DNA of 64,000 bases from Gnetum montanum. Its lineage: Eukaryota; Streptophyta; Gnetopsida; Gnetales; Gnetaceae. Below are positions 45,790 to 58,800 of this stretch, in pieces. The position numbers and the translations under genes are program-made. The stretch spans positions 491,414 through 555,413 of the forward strand of contig MNCI01025274.1 in the NCBI GenBank assembly GCA_015680685.1, written 5' to 3'. The notes under the pieces were generated by a model, which saw only the letters and a program-made list of their open reading frames with translations, was not told where the DNA came from and searched no databases. The first letter of the stretch is position 1, and every line of letters begins with the position of its first letter.

Positions 45790-45920
45790 TACCTCCATGA
45801 CTAACTAAAAACTCATTCTTGAGTTATATATAAGGGGATGAAGTTTCATTACAAAAATGGTGGAGTGACGAAGACTATGTTGGATACCATTTCAAACTTG
45901 AAGTGCCACATTACACAAAT

Positions 45921-46278
45921 TTATTCCAATGGATGCATTAAAAAATGAAAAAGAGAGACTAGATTGACATCACAGTTTACAAAATTGTAGAAGTCTTCAA
46001 AAAATCCATCGAACATGAATCGCTTGTTTTCCCTAGCAATGGTAGTCTTTCCAACCTTCATTATTATGTTGATGCTTCTATTTTTATGCAGAACATTCTT
46101 GAAAGATGGACTGAAATTTCTTCTCATCATCTCATGGATCCAACAAACATATGATGTTTGAGTTTTAATCCGTGTATGTACTAGCCTATATCCATAAGCA
46201 TATCCTCCTCTATCCTTCTCTTGGCCTCTTTTCCTTGCCTTGCAAAAGACCTTCAACATTAGGCTTTCATTTTAGCAT
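45921..46278 (-). pseudogene. Element G third ORF, large internal deletion
   Basis: The ATG at 46278 begins MLK*KPNVEGLLQGKEKRPRE, colinear with the start of the B protein (MPPKRLEARGLLQPWEKRPRE). Within about 120 codons it reaches the end, so nearly the whole coiled-coil part is gone. A 112-codon frame (46259-45921) is still open after a shift but carries no recognisable motif beyond the head. Confidence 0.5.
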
Positions 46279-48240
46279 CACCCACGATTACCAAAGGATC
46301 AACATTAGTATTGATAAATTTTCCTTAATAATTAACCCTTTTTAGATCCTTGGTTAGCTTAAAATTCAAAAACATGTTAACATTTAGGTGTAAGATGATA
46401 ATAAAGTATTGTTCCCAAGGCTATGAGGTAACTAAAATCATGAAGTTGTTCATGTTATTTTGATTATTATTACTATTAGTTACCATAATGCTTAAAAGTG
46501 AGGTGTTAGAAAAATTTAAAAAATAAAATTACATCCTTAACCCCAACTCCCACACCCCCCATGATAAATGAGCTTAACTTTGAAAGCACACAAGTTTTCA
46601 AAGAATTAAAACCAAAGGTCTGGTTCACAAGATGGCCAAGAAATTTTGAATTTAGAGGAAATGTTAATATAAAAGCATTAAAGAGAACTCAAAATTGATG
46701 AAATGTTGATTGCAACATCATGCATAAATTCATAGAAGTAGTTCATGATATCCTTGAAGATGTGAGGTTTGATTCAAAGCCATGACCAACAATAGTTATG
46801 GAAGTGGATCCTCCCCAAAGTAGGCTCCTACCATAATGCCCTTACATAACCACTTCTATAAATGTCCATGGGAATCTTAGAAGTTAAATGTAGATCATGC
46901 CTTTGTTCCAAAAAATAATCAATTTCCTTGGTTAGAATCTTGCACTGCACTATCCAAAATCATTAGGCCTAAAATTGCATGCAACAATAAGGTGAATAAT
47001 GAGATGAGAAGGGATTGTAGAGATTGGGATGTAAGGTACTTAACCAAGTCCATAATAGGTTCTTATTTCAATTGTGATTAAGATGACCATCATAGCTATC
47101 CATCCAAGTTTCAAACCAAGTTCATACCATTAACAATTGCCTTACATTGATGTGTTCCTTCTTGCTAACCATCATGAGCTCATACCAACCACAAAAAATG
47201 AGCATCACTCCAAAAAGAGAAGAAGGAAGAAAGGGCCGTAGTTAGAGGGATGCCTTTAGGCATTGGTAACATGTGTTTCAAACATCATAACTAGTGCATG
47301 TAGCCCATTATTGTGTCTAAGGGGTATGCTTTGAATTTCCATTATTTTTTCCTTTTTCTCTCTCTTTTTTCTTGTCTTTTTTTTTTTGGTTTTTTTGTTC
47401 TTTTTTTCATTTTTTTTGGAACCACACCATGCAAATACATGCTTCCTATTTGTTGGTCAACAATAAGGGTGATGATACATTTCATGAGAACTCATAGGTC
47501 CCAAGAAGAAAGTCAATAAGAAAATCCAACAAATCTGTTTAAGTCACACCCTTTATCATTCCCACCTAGTCTTTTCCTCTTTTTTTAAGGCATAATGATA
47601 AGTAGTTAATTTTTAGTTTCATGTGAGAAGAACCATATTGTTTTCATGATAAAGACCTTTTATTTAGAGAAACTTGAGGAATGGATGATGTGGTTTCATT
47701 GCATTACAAAATTATTTACCCAGGATAGCATATGACAAAAAGCCAACACATGGTGTTGACTTTTGCATCATGACCGTTAATATTATTAATAAAAACATAG
47801 TAGACATTCATAAAACATAAAGGCAATGACTCAATAAAAGAAAAAATTATAAAGAAAGGAAAAATAACAAGAAATAGAAAACATATTAAGAATTGGAAAA
47901 TTTTGAAGAAGAAAAGGATAAAAAATTGTAAAATAAAAAAAATGAAAATGTACTTATTAGTTATGGATTCAAGATGGGGCGTCTCCCCCATGACTAAACT
48001 CATGCATGAGCATTCAAAAAATGGACTACACATTTCCTTGGTTATACACCATAAGTTTTTCATTTATCATCTTTAATGATTTAATTTTTTGCTTGGTAGC
48101 ACAACATTGATGATAATCAAGTTTTGATCATTTGGAGACATATCTTTAGCTAGACTATAAGGCATTTTCTTTTTAAGCAATCCAAACATGTTTCCTTGTT
48201 TATTTTCTATTTTAGTTCTTATGTCTCCTTGTTAACATCT
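46279..48240 (-). other. Element G post-pol spacer
   Basis: Shares landmarks with B, F and A: GTGGATCCTCCCCAAAGTAG near 46805, the TTAGAGGGATGCCTTTAGGC block near 47242, and GTCATGGGGGAGACGCCCC on the minus strand near 47985. There is a long T-rich run at 47340-47420. No coding signal. The pol deletion joint lies in 48060-48240. Confidence 0.6.
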
Positions 48241-48838
48241 CATTTTGATGTATAGTTAGAGTATAATATGTTCTTCTCTAAGTTATTTGTTTGGTTCATT
48301 TTCTTAAGACAAGAACCAATAAGTCGATTGGATGTTTTCATGCATCTTTTAAATGGTTTTGAATTCTCATTTTTGAGCCACTAGGTGTCTTTTGGTTTAG
48401 TGGTTACTGTGTAGACTTGGTTTTGCACACACTCTAGTTCCTTAACTTTATTATGGGTTGGTATAAGGATTGTATTAATACTTTAAAAAATTTTGGCCCA
48501 CAACTACACACTTTATCATTATTAGTAATGCATGGAATTTTCTATCTCTCCATAGTGATAGGTTCATCTTTTATGTTTTGTGTCAAAGTGGTAATGGTTG
48601 TTGGCTTTTGCATAGGATTAGGAGACATCATTTTTGTGAGGAAGCAACTTGCACCAAATTGTCCTTATGCTAGTTTTAATGAGCTATTAGGTCTACTAGT
48701 TTTAATCACATGTGTCAAAACTATCCTAAAGAAAGAAAATTTCTAAGAATTTTGCGGAGATCTACTAACATTATCATTCACTTGTATGTTCATGGTACAA
48801 GTGGCATCCTTTTGTTAAGGTTATGGTGGCAATCCTTT
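48241..48838 (-). pseudogene. Element G protease and connector remnant
   Basis: Minus-strand CKNQVYTVTTKPKDT and WLKNENS (about 48430-48370) align with the protease-RT connector of F (IQRLMYTVVTK) and A (IQRCLYDAATK). The protease active site is not recognisable. RT does not follow. Confidence 0.45.
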
Positions 48839-49024
48839 CTACATTGATGATGGTGACATATGTTGGAGGAAAGTATGAGAGTATTGAGAAAGTGATGAAG
48901 GATAAGAGGTATGAGATGGTGATCCCACAAGAGATGTTGTGGGTTTATGATTTTTAGGAGAGTAGTAGTAGTGATTTGAGGTAGAGGAAGTAGAAACATT
49001 TAGAAAAATAGGTTGTTGAACATA
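48839..49024 (-). pseudogene. Element G linker, part after insertion F
   Basis: Minus-strand VQQPIFLNVSTSSTSNHYYY, then SPKNHKPTTSLVGSPSHTSY: the Ser/Pro/Tyr-rich linker equivalent to those of A and F. It is cut at 49024 by the target site GTATC of F and resumes at 61335. Confidence 0.6.
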
Positions 49025-49029
49025 GTATC

Positions 49030-49381
49030 TGATGAGCAGTGAGTAGTCCCTACCCCCAACCATATGAATCACAATCATGACCAAGGTAGTATCTAATTTA
49101 GCTCTCTAAATGCATAATAACCAAGGTAGTGACTTAAGGACGTGACCATTTTCTTCTCACTTGTGTAAGTGCAAGCCAAGGCACATGATTTTTTATTAAT
49201 TTTATATTTTATCTAAATAAATCTAAGTATGAAAAAAGTAATTAATTGTGAATTAATATAATTAACTATATAATATCTTAATCTACTTCATAACATAAGT
49301 ATCCAAGCTTGCCTTCCATGAACATCCTAAACTCATGTGTTGATTGGTGCTTGTTGATGTAGTCCTTCACATAATTTGTCA
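49030..49381 (-). repeat. Element F 3' LTR, internally deleted
   Basis: Matches the 5' LTR from TGATGAGC through TTTTTTATTAATTTTATATT to CATCCTAAACTCATG, then jumps to the outer end AATTTGTCA. About 480 bases, including the TATA region, are missing. Confidence 0.85.
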
Positions 49382-49614
49382 TGCCCCACAACTGACTAAA
49401 AACTCATCCTCATGTGAACAAAAGTAGAGTTAAGCTTCTAAAAAAATTGAAAATGTATGAAATCATGAACTAATTGACTAGACTAACTAATTCTAAGTGT
49501 TTGATTGTATAGAATTATAATAATTACAAACATGGATGTTTAGGAAAACAAAATTGAACACCCTTACAACATTAGATAGCTAGAATCCTCTAAAGGTCAA
49601 AGATGAACAGACAA

Positions 49615-52463
49615 TCAAATAGTTCTAGGAGGTGGAGGCTCCTAGGGTGCTGAAGGGCCTTCTCTAGCCATCGGTGCATGTGGTAGTGGTAGTTGAGACT
49701 AAGGCAATGGTTGCAGCTATTCTGCTACAATTTTTACTTTTGGTGGAAGGTGAAAAGCATCTAGTAATGCCTTCATCCTCTTTTCCTTGCTCCATGAGTC
49801 ATACATAGTCCATGTGGCATCACCGATGTGGGCTGGTACGAGGATGTCCCACAAATAGGGCATTACCAAGAATAGTTCCTTGTCATTAACCAACCAAGCT
49901 GTGAAATGTTTACATTCTACATGGAACATCCTGACAAGGTTCTGTAGCTCCTGGTAGTCATTTATCCTTTTGGCTAAGTTCTTAACAACTAATCATTGGT
50001 CTATAAATAGACTCTTGAGAACTTCAAGCTCTGCATTCATTGTTTCCAACTTTTGCTTTATGTCCATGTGATCTTTGAACTTGGCCTCTTAAAGGAGGTA
50101 CAAGCTAGACACCTATTTCTCCAACTCTCACCATGGCTTTCTAGCTATTAGCATTGCCAAGTTTTCATAATGGAGGTTGGCTAACTCCATGTATTCCATC
50201 ATCTCCTTAATCTACAACTTCTTTAAAAAGATCCCCACTTTGTTGTAGGCATTCAATCCATCAAAGATTGGTTGTCACAGATCATCTCTTTGTTGGAGTT
50301 CCTAGAGGGCCTTGTTCATTTTCACCTTGGCCAATTGAATCTCTTTTTTGTTCACCTTCTTGAGGAACCCAATCTAATCCCTGCAATAATTCTTTGCATG
50401 TTCAAATTTTAGGGCCTCATTATTCCAGGTGGCAACCTCAATGGCCATTTTTTGGTGAAGGGCATGAACTTCCTCCATTGAGAGATTACAATCTTTAACT
50501 ACCAATATTCTTAGGTCCATATTTACCTTGGCAAGTTGCTCATACTGTTGTCGCATGAATTCAACCATTTGGTCCTTTTGTGCTTCAACATTATATAGCT
50601 GGTAAATGTTCTTAGTCAAAGTTAAGTTCTCCTAGCAAACTTGTGAAAAGTCCTTATGGGTGTTAAAGGCCAGAGCCTCTAATAAGAATGTGTCAAAGAC
50701 CACCAACTCTTTTGCATTCTTAACCTCTTTTAGTTTGTTCTAAAGCTACAAGAATGTTTCATCTCGTGTAACTGCTTGACTGAGAATGATGAGATCGCCC
50801 AAGTAGGCTCTCAATTCTATAAATTCAACATCTAGTCATTGGTTTTAATTGTGGTTCCCTCAAGTTAGACATTTTCAATGATGAGCTTACCCTTAGTCTC
50901 CAGTAACTTTGACTGGGTAGCAATGATGCTTTCTAGAAGATCGAAGATCTCTGAAAGTAGTTGCCCAATTTTCACAATTTGGTCTAACACCTCCTCATGT
51001 ATTTAGCCTTCTACTACCTACTCCTATGGATTCTTACACATCTTTAAGTGTAGCAATTCTAGCATGATGGCCATAGGAGCATTCAATGCCTATGCAATTC
51101 AATTGACCACCATCTCTATCACTATTTCTTGCCCATGGTGCTACATCACCAAGACAATCATCACCTCATCCTCCTCCAAGCATACCAAGAAAGTGGTGGC
51201 ATTCCTAGAGATGTCGAGGAATTATTGTTATCTAGGGATGAATATCATTACTTCTCAAGCACTTGGATTTGATCGTGCAAGTCCTTGCATTCTATGTACC
51301 AAAAATAATGATGCAGTTTCTTTTAGCCAGCTAATAGTTTGTGTGGCTTCATTAAGATGATTAAATGCTGGTCGATAGACTGAAGGTTCTCCACCACTTG
51401 GTACTTCCTACTGCTACTACAGAAGTTTCTCATGAAGCTTATTCATGCATTCAATTGCCAAATAAGCCTCTGGTGTTTTTTCCTAAGTAGAAGTTTGTGG
51501 TGGTGGCCACTCCTCTTCAAGTAACTTGATGGGTGCTTTGTCTTTCATCATCTCCAACCAAGATGCAGCAAGAACATGATGAAGCATGTTATTAGCATAA
51601 TGAGCTATCCCTCCCCTTTTGAAGAGTTTTTGGATTAGTTAAGAATAGAAAAGTGTCTTCCTCCCATGCTCATTCTGTTTGAATCTTTTTTCAACCTCTA
51701 GAAAGATGACTTGGGGGAGGTTGACTAGGAATTGTTTGCTTAAAGTCGTACATGCATAGGTAGAGAAGGTGGTGATCATGCTTGGCCTCACCTTTGGATT
51801 TAGGTGGTAGGCTACAATCTTGAGGTAGGCCCTCTCTACCTTAGTGAGTGCACTACACTCCTTACAATCCACATCATGGCACCATTGGGCCCATTCCTTT
51901 TTAATATCAGGGTCCACTTGCATGGAGATCTCAGCCAATGTTGCTCCACTATCAGGTAACCCAAGGGCCTTTGCAATGGCCTTGACTAAATAGAACATGA
52001 TGATGTCCTTGATTTTCATCATGGCATCCACCTATTGTTTATTCTAGAAGAGGTAAGTCTCTCCCATGTCACACTCCTCACTAGAAGTAAAAATGGACCA
52101 CACAGGAGATCCTTGTAGTTGAGTCTTCACCTATTCTTGTGCTATGTCCAAGAAGGAACCAAATTTAAGATCATGAAGAACCACACTTTGGCCCTTAGAA
52201 CAAATTTGTCTTAAGCAAACCTCTATCAACGTGACCTCCAAACTTGATCCAGGCCTTGGCACCTCATCTCATCTAGACTCGCCTATTTCTGTAGTGGGAA
52301 TATAATGAACATATTCCACTTTAAGCTTCTTCTAAAGAGGTCCCATGATATGTGTTTCTGCTTCTCCTTCTTGGGGCTATTATGGCTGCTAGGCCCTTCC
52401 CCCTCTTGGACACTTCTCCTATGGTTGGGATGGTCCTTCTTCTAGTAGTCTCTTTTGTGCCAT
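49615..52463 (-). pseudogene. Third ORF of element F (coiled-coil protein)
   Basis: It starts MAQKRLLEEGPSQP at 52463, right after splice-acceptor-like GATCATAG. Parts in order: VTLIEVCLRQICSKGQSV; an open stretch (52031-51639) with AIAKALGLPDSGATLAEIS, CHDVDCKECSALTKVERAYL and IVAYHLNPKVRPSMITTF, best preserved copy of the head domain; PSVYRPAFNHLNEATQTI; coiled coil with QKDQMVEFMRQQYEQLAKVN (about 50560) and LSMEEVHALHQKMAIEVATW; C-terminal block WDILVPAHIGDATWTMYD (about 49850-49800); Pro-rich end. Homologous over the whole length to A and B. No membrane helix. Many stops and shifts outside the open parts. Function unknown. Confidence 0.72.
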
Positions 52464-52905
52464 CTATGATCACAAACATAGCCACGGATTAGCATTTTAT
52501 GTGTAACTTATAGCACTTTGATACCTTGCCTCATTTGGCTAGTTACACTTAGGCTTGTTGTGATTATGGTAGATTGATTATTTCATATTATTTTATTATA
52601 ATGGCTACCTGATTTTGTTGGTGAGTTTTAACTTATGTAAATTAGTGATATTTAATATTTTTTTACTACTTAAACCATGTTGGAGTTAGAAAAAATCCAA
52701 AAAAAATTTGTCAAAAACCATAGGTTTGTGGCCCCTTCTATGTAAAGCTCATCTCTGGTAACTTTAAGGTCAAAGAACAAGTTGATTTGGACAAGCGATT
52801 AGAAAGTTATGTGCTTGGGAAGGCTTTAGGCTTTGAAAATTTCAAAAAACTCCCCTTGCATGATAAAAATGTAAACAATTTTCAAACTCTTGACATGCTT
52901 ATATA
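52464..52905 (-). promoter_or_regulatory. Internal promoter and leader of the third ORF, element F
   Basis: Minus strand TATATAAG at 52905-52898, preceded by GACACATCTCCATCAACACA. The leader aligns with A. The donor is mutated (CCAGAG|AT at 52752-52751, GT in A) and the acceptor ATAG abuts the ATG at 52463. TATA-to-donor distances are almost equal in A and F (147-148 and 146 bases). Confidence 0.55.
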
Positions 52906-54430
52906 GTGTTTTTTTGCTAAGGCGATGAGTTTGTGTTGATGGAGATGTGTCAACGTAGCTAAAAAACAAAAATTTTATCATTAAAAATTAAGAAAAAGGA
53001 ATTTTTCCATGACATTAGAGTCTAGAAAAAGCTAGAAAAAGCCTAGAATAAGGATGAATTCTTGAAGAAGGCTAGGAATACATTTTAAAAGGAGATTTTA
53101 AAGAAGATTTGATTACCATGGAATGCAAAAACTAGATGCACTAAGGTGGAAAACATAGGTTCTGAAAGCAAAAATGGCTAAGGGATAAGGAAGTTAACCA
53201 TCCCAACCAATGAGAATGCAAGTGGATCCTTCCCATAGCAGGCTTATGCCCTTAATTTCCTTGCATGTGCTTAAACCAAGGAGTCCATGGACCCCAAGGA
53301 TGATTAACAGTTGTCGATTGTTTAGAACCAAATCATCAAAGAAACCATCAAAGAATGAAGACTTTCTCAAAATGAACCCATTGATACAATCATGAGAAGA
53401 GGTAGTGAGGTGCTACATGGAAATAATATGTGGATGAGAGAGAGAAAGTATGGAATGGAGTCCCACATTGTGGTCACATGAAGTCCCTTATGGAGGATGT
53501 AATAAATATGACCTAATAACTTCCATCCTTAGTTGGAATCAAGACCTTCCACTTCTAGTGACTTTGCATTGACACATTAGACCATTCCACCCTCCAAGGT
53601 ACAAGAACATTCCCACAAACCACTCAACATTTCAAAGAAAGAAGAAAAAAGGAGCAAGAAGTGAAAAAGACCATAGTTAGAGGGGTGCCTTCAGGCATGG
53701 GTAACATGTCTTTCCAACCCCATAACTAGTGCTAGTAGTTCATTATTGTATATAGGGGGTATGCTTTGAATTTCCATTATTTTGCTTACTTTTTTTGGCA
53801 ATGAAAACTGCACCATGCAAAGACATTTCTTCCTATTTATTAGTCTACGTAGGAATGGTGAGGAATCCATGGAAATACTCATGTAACCTAGATGGTAGGT
53901 AGGTACAATAGTGACAAATCCCCTTGAAGCAACACCCTTGTTCATCCACGTAATTCATCCCAAGTTTGAAAAGCACCAAGGTCACTAATTCATTATACAT
54001 TTTTATTAAGAAGGGGCCTTATATTTTCAAAATGAGGAGACATCATAGAGTTGTCTAGAGTGGAGGATGACATGGACTCACAGCTTGATATCATGAAAAC
54101 AATCAATGTTCCATTAATTAATGTTAAAATCCTAAGATGAAATCCAGTCATTTATAATTAAGTAAACAATATAAGTTACAAACCACCATCAATTAGCAAC
54201 TGTAGCTGGCACCATAGTCTTGATGGAAATAAAGAATAAAGAAGAAAATAAGAAAAATTCAAATAAAGAACAAATATAGAAAAATTGTAAAATACTCAAG
54301 AAAATAGAAAATGTATTAAAAATGGTGTCAAATAAAATAGTTTAAAAAACTAAGGAGCCACTTAAATATAATATCAGCATGGATGGCCAGCTACCGCACA
54401 ACTAAGTTGGAAGGGGGAGATCCCAACGAT
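52906..54430 (-). other. Element F spacer between pol and third ORF
   Basis: Non-coding; shares GTGGATCCTTCCCATAGCAG (near 53223), the GGGGTGCCTTCAGGCATGGG block (near 53682) and, near 54400, the minus-strand CTCCCCCTTCCAACTTAGTTG that follows pol in A. An 84-codon frame at 53691-53945 has no recognisable family. Confidence 0.6.
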
Positions 54431-55500
54431 CAAGCGTGCTTGGCCCTAGGTGGAGGCATTATTTCCACTAGTTGTTTTCGGTTCAAGAAAAGACTTGAGT
54501 TTCTAGGTATTGACTAAGAATCTTTTACTTTGGCTATTAGGGTGGTATATCATCATGGCCCTAGATGAAAAGATTTCATAGATAATGTAAGGGTCCTTTC
54601 ATAACATTTGAAATTTTTTTCATTGTGGCATGTGCATGGGGTTTCAGTAATGCACCTTATCTCTTGTTAAAGCTTTACCTTCCTATCCTTAAGGCCATAA
54701 CATTGTTTACTATGTGCCTTGTGCACTTCATTTGATGATAAGGATACTAATCTTTTCTCATCTAGCACTCTAAGATTCATTAGTCTTTCATTTTCCGATA
54801 GACTCATGCACAAGTCAACATCATAAACTATTGAAAGTGTATGAAGTTCAGTTTGGATGGGAAGTGTTGGAAATTTCTCATACACTAGATCATAGAGAGA
54901 GTATCCAATAGGAAGTTTCCATGTTGAACAATAAGCCCAAAGGGCATTATTGAGTTTTTTTCTTTAGTCATTCCTATATTTACTAATAGTGCAAGTTAGT
55001 ATTTTGGTACTTTCCCTATTGGTGACCTTAGCTTGATCATTAGCTTGGGGGTGGTATGGAGTTATTAGTTTATGTCCAACCTCCAAGAATTGCATAAGCT
55101 TGGAAAAAGTGACACCTATAAAATATGTTTCATTATCTAAAATAAGTGCCCATGGCACACCAAACCTATTTACAACATTTTTTTGCACAAACCAGGCTGT
55201 CGTAGATGATGAACATTTGGTGATAGCCATAGCTTCTATCCATTTAGTATAGTAGTCAACAATCATGATAAGCCTTTCCATTTGACATAGGGATGAAGGA
55301 TTCCATGAAGTCTATCCCCCAAAGATCAAAAGGCTCCAGTGGTTGGATCCACTGTTGAGGCCCTTCCATGCATGAAATCATCCCTCCATCATGTTGGCAA
55401 TTGTCGAAGGAGTGGAAGAAGTGATGGACATCCCTAAAGAATGTGGGCCAATAATACCCTATCATGAGGATCTTAATGGTCATTCACCTCCTAGCATAAT
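54431..55500 (-). pseudogene. Element F integrase
   Basis: Head with GYYWPTFFRDVH and CQHDGG; core with LWGIDFMESFIPMSNGKAY (first Asp), WALILDNETYF (second Asp), then YHPQANDQAKVTNRES, where the catalytic Glu is Lys (AAG at 55029-55027). Tail with FPTLPIQTELHTLSIVYD. Two overlapping frames (55483-55256 and 55281-54964) are offset by a shift. Inactive by its triad as well as by frame. Confidence 0.88.
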
Positions 55501-57330
55501 GACCCCCCACAAAGAGCTTTATGTGCATCCTGGAGGACTCAAAGTTGAATAGCATCAGGGACACATCATCATCCAGGCCATCCATGAAAATCTTATAGAT
55601 GTTGTCATTTATTTCCATGAAATGTTTGGCCTAATGAAGAAACTAATTTTTCTTATTATAGTCTCACCCCTATGGCATTTCTTGTATGAGTAGATAGGAG
55701 AGGATGTTGTTATACTAGTTTGTTTCTTTGAAAGCTTGCTCATTAATAGCACTAGGAAAGAGGAGTTCATCAACAAACTAATCAAATCATGGGCTCTCAT
55801 ATTCTTTGTTGTTCCATCTCAACCGAGATAAGTGGTCAACTACAACATTATCAATCCCCTTTCATTCTACCATTATTAGATCAAATTCTTGGAGGATCAC
55901 CGACCACCATATGGCATGGGGTCTCATCATTGGCTTATTCATCAAGAACCAGATGGCACTATGATCAATGTGCATAAACACTTTGTATCCAAGCACATAG
56001 TTCTTTAACTTCTCCAATGTGTATGCCACTTCCATACACTTTTTTTTACTGATGGTGTAGTTGAGTTGTGCATCCACAATGCTTCTACTTGCACACTCGA
56101 TGTAGTATGGATGTTTCTAATCATTCATCTATGTAAGCATGGCTCCCAAGGCATAATTTGATGCATCTATCATTATATGAAATGGTTTGGATGAGTCTAT
56201 TGCTCATAGAATTAATGTGTCTATGAGTTTTTACTTAAGTTAGAATGCATGCTCACATTCCTTGATCCAGAAAATTAATGCATCCTTCTTTGTAAGCTCA
56301 ATCAATGGCTTGGCTATCTTTGTGAAGTTCTTAATGAAATTCCTATAGTAAACATTGTGGCCAAGGAATGACCTCACATCCTTCAAGATTTCTAGTTATT
56401 TGGTGATTCCTTGGATGATCCTTATTTTTTCTAGGTCTACCTCAATCCTTTTGTTCGAAATTCTATGCCCCAAGACAATGCCCTCTTGGACCATCAAATG
56501 GCTCTTTTGCCAATTAAGCCATAGGTTGGTTTGTACACACCATTGAAGAACTTGCTCCAAGTGGTCCAAGGCTTACTCAAAGGTAGCCCTATAGGTAGAG
56601 AAGTCATCCATGAAGACTTCTACCCTACTACCTATTTATTATTGGAAGATTCTAAGGACCAACCATTGGAATGCGGTAGGAGCACTACAGAGGCTAAAGG
56701 ACACCTTTCTATATACAAAAGTTCCCCAAGGGCTTGTGAACATTGTCTTGGCTTGGTCATCTAGTGCAATCTAGATTTTTTTATAGCCACTATAATCATC
56801 TAGAAAGCTATAGTAACAATGCCTCATGATAGTTTCTATCACTTGGTCCAAAAATGGCAATGGAAAGTGATTTTTGTAGGTGGCCATATTCAACAACCAA
56901 ACGTTTATATAGACTCTTCACTTTCCTTCTTTTTTTGGCACAATAACAAGTGGGCTAACCCACTCACAATCTACAATGGGGTAGATTAACCTAGCCTTTA
57001 GGAGTTGTTCAAATTCCTCCTTGATGATTTGCTTGAGCTTTGGGTTCAAGAGTCTTTACTATTGCCTTTCAGTTTAATGGAGGAATTTGTATATATTCTA
57101 TATTGGCATATCCTTGGATTAATTCTCGTTAGTTCATGATATGACCAAGAAAAGGCTATTCGCCATTTGTTCATAACTTTCAAAAATTTCTTCTTGTGTA
57201 TTAGGGTAAGCATAACATTGATAATGACTAGATTACCATTGTTTAGAAAAGCATACGTCATCCCTTCTAGTAGAGCCTTTAATTCAAGGGGCTCCTGCTT
57301 GAAAGTTTCAGGGATCTTCAACTCTCCCTA
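55501..57330 (-). pseudogene. Element F reverse transcriptase and RNase H
   Basis: RT leader open at 57321-57046: KQEPLELKALLEGMTYAFLN, VMNKWRIAFSWSYHELTRIN, PRICQYRIYTN, the form found in Athila/Tat elements. RT core follows with an intact VEVFMDDF near 56610. RNase H at about 56160-55860 has MDAQLNYTISKKKCMEVAYT and FMHIDHSAIWF. At least one stop lies between each block. Confidence 0.88.
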
Positions 57331-57549
57331 ATTGATTTTTCTTTATTCATCAGAGAGTTGGTGATGGATCTACTTCAATTCATTGATTCTTTCCACATAT
57401 GAACTTATGAGGCTCTCAGATAGTTTCATGCACATTGTTCATTTAGCCTCCTTTTCTAATTATTAGCCACTGAGTGTCCTCCTATTTAGTCACTACTGTG
57501 TACATTAACCTTTGAATTTCTATGATATTTGCACACTAACTACATGCCC

Positions 57550-58079
57550 GAAGTGATGTGCTCTTTATGGTCCATAGGTTTTGCACACAATGGCACCCTA
57601 TATCACTATATGTGATGCATGGAACTCACTTCTTCTCAATTTTAACTAATTCATTTTCTTTGGAAATTTTCAAGGAAAGCTGTTTGATCCTAAAATGTGC
57701 ATCTATAGTGCTCAACCATGATCTTCCCATGATGATAGGGAAGTCCCCTTTACTATTCTCCACATGGATTACTAGGAAATTGGTATGATATGACCATCCA
57801 AAAATGGTGGTTACAATGTCTTCCATCGATCCCATAGAAACAACAATGGATTGGTTTGCCAACTCTAGTTTGATGTTGCTCTTTTTCAAGAGAGGTAGGT
57901 TCTAGGCTTTGTACATTTCTTGTGAAATCAAGTTAACTTCAAAACCTAAGTCCAAAAGATCTTTACATGATTCTTTTCCAGAAATCTATAAATAGATAAG
58001 AGGACTTCCTAGATTAGATCTCTTCCTAGGAAGATGACCAGCCATAATCTAATTTGTCACCACATGGGTCAACATGATG
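57550..58079 (-). pseudogene. Element F aspartic protease
   Basis: An open frame 57889-57626 covers LELANQSIVVSMGSMEDIVT, TNFLVIHVENSKG and FPIIMGRSWLSTIDAHF, the retropepsin body. Upstream the active site reads LLDLGFEVNLIS: Asp-Leu-Gly (57952-57944) instead of Asp-Ser-Gly, a single C-to-T change, followed by a stop. Connector IQRLMYTVVTK follows toward RT. Confidence 0.75.
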
Positions 58080-58800
58080 GTGTGTAACTGGGGAGTGCTT
58101 TAATTTGAAGGCTACTTGACATACATTTTAGAGGAGGTAGTGGTAGGGTTAACAACCACAAGTGATTATGATGACCTCATGGAGCTATTGGTTCTGAAGA
58201 ATGGTCTTTTTTGAGGCTTGGATTAAGAACCACTTGATTGATGAGACAGTTGTAAGTTTACTGCCCTTGTAGCATTTCTTTGCTATGGTTGGGTAGGTAT
58301 CTCACCCTGCATGGATGGAGTAGGTAGTAGAGGGGTTGAAGGTGGAGGTGTAGGAGTGGAAGAGTATGAAGGAGGATAGTAGGAAAATGGATACTTCATC
58401 CTTGGTGATGGTGCTCTATAGTATTCAGGAGGGTAATAGTGATGTGTGAAGGAAGTGTGACTTGAAGAGGCATGTAGAGAGATGGGTTGCTAAATGTAGT
58501 ACCTATATGGATCACGTTGACGATAAGGGTACTACTACCTTGGAGGTGGCATCCCCATAACTATATATGTTTCCTTTGCTAATATTGTTCCTAATGTTGA
58601 GGTGGCACTCCACTCAAATAGTAAGCCTATTGGTGGAACTGCTGCCAATAGTTGCCTTATGGAAACCTCCTAAGTGCATGCCATTTTTCAAATATAGGAT
58701 TTAAATCATACACTCTAGATTCCTATAAGTGTAACAAAATAGAATAACATCCTCTAGGATGTTCATATTGGCATATTTCATAACCAGCATCATTGAACTT
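58080..58800 (-). pseudogene. Element F gag zinc-knuckle and linker
   Basis: Minus strand YEICQYEHPRGCYS (about 58780-58740) is the knuckle with its first Cys changed to Tyr. Then WHALRRFPQGNYWQQFHQQ-like and YPYRQRDPYRYY, then Ser/Pro/Tyr-rich sequence (RAPSPRMKYPFSYYPPSYSS) to the protease. Confidence 0.7.

Noticed and set aside
47313-48063. Open frames of 68 and 115 codons
   Set aside because: Phe/Leu/Ile-rich translations of T- or A-rich spacer in element G; they look membrane-like only because of composition.
50374-50619. Separate small gene of 81 codons
   Set aside because: It is simply an open piece of the coiled-coil part of the third ORF of element F.
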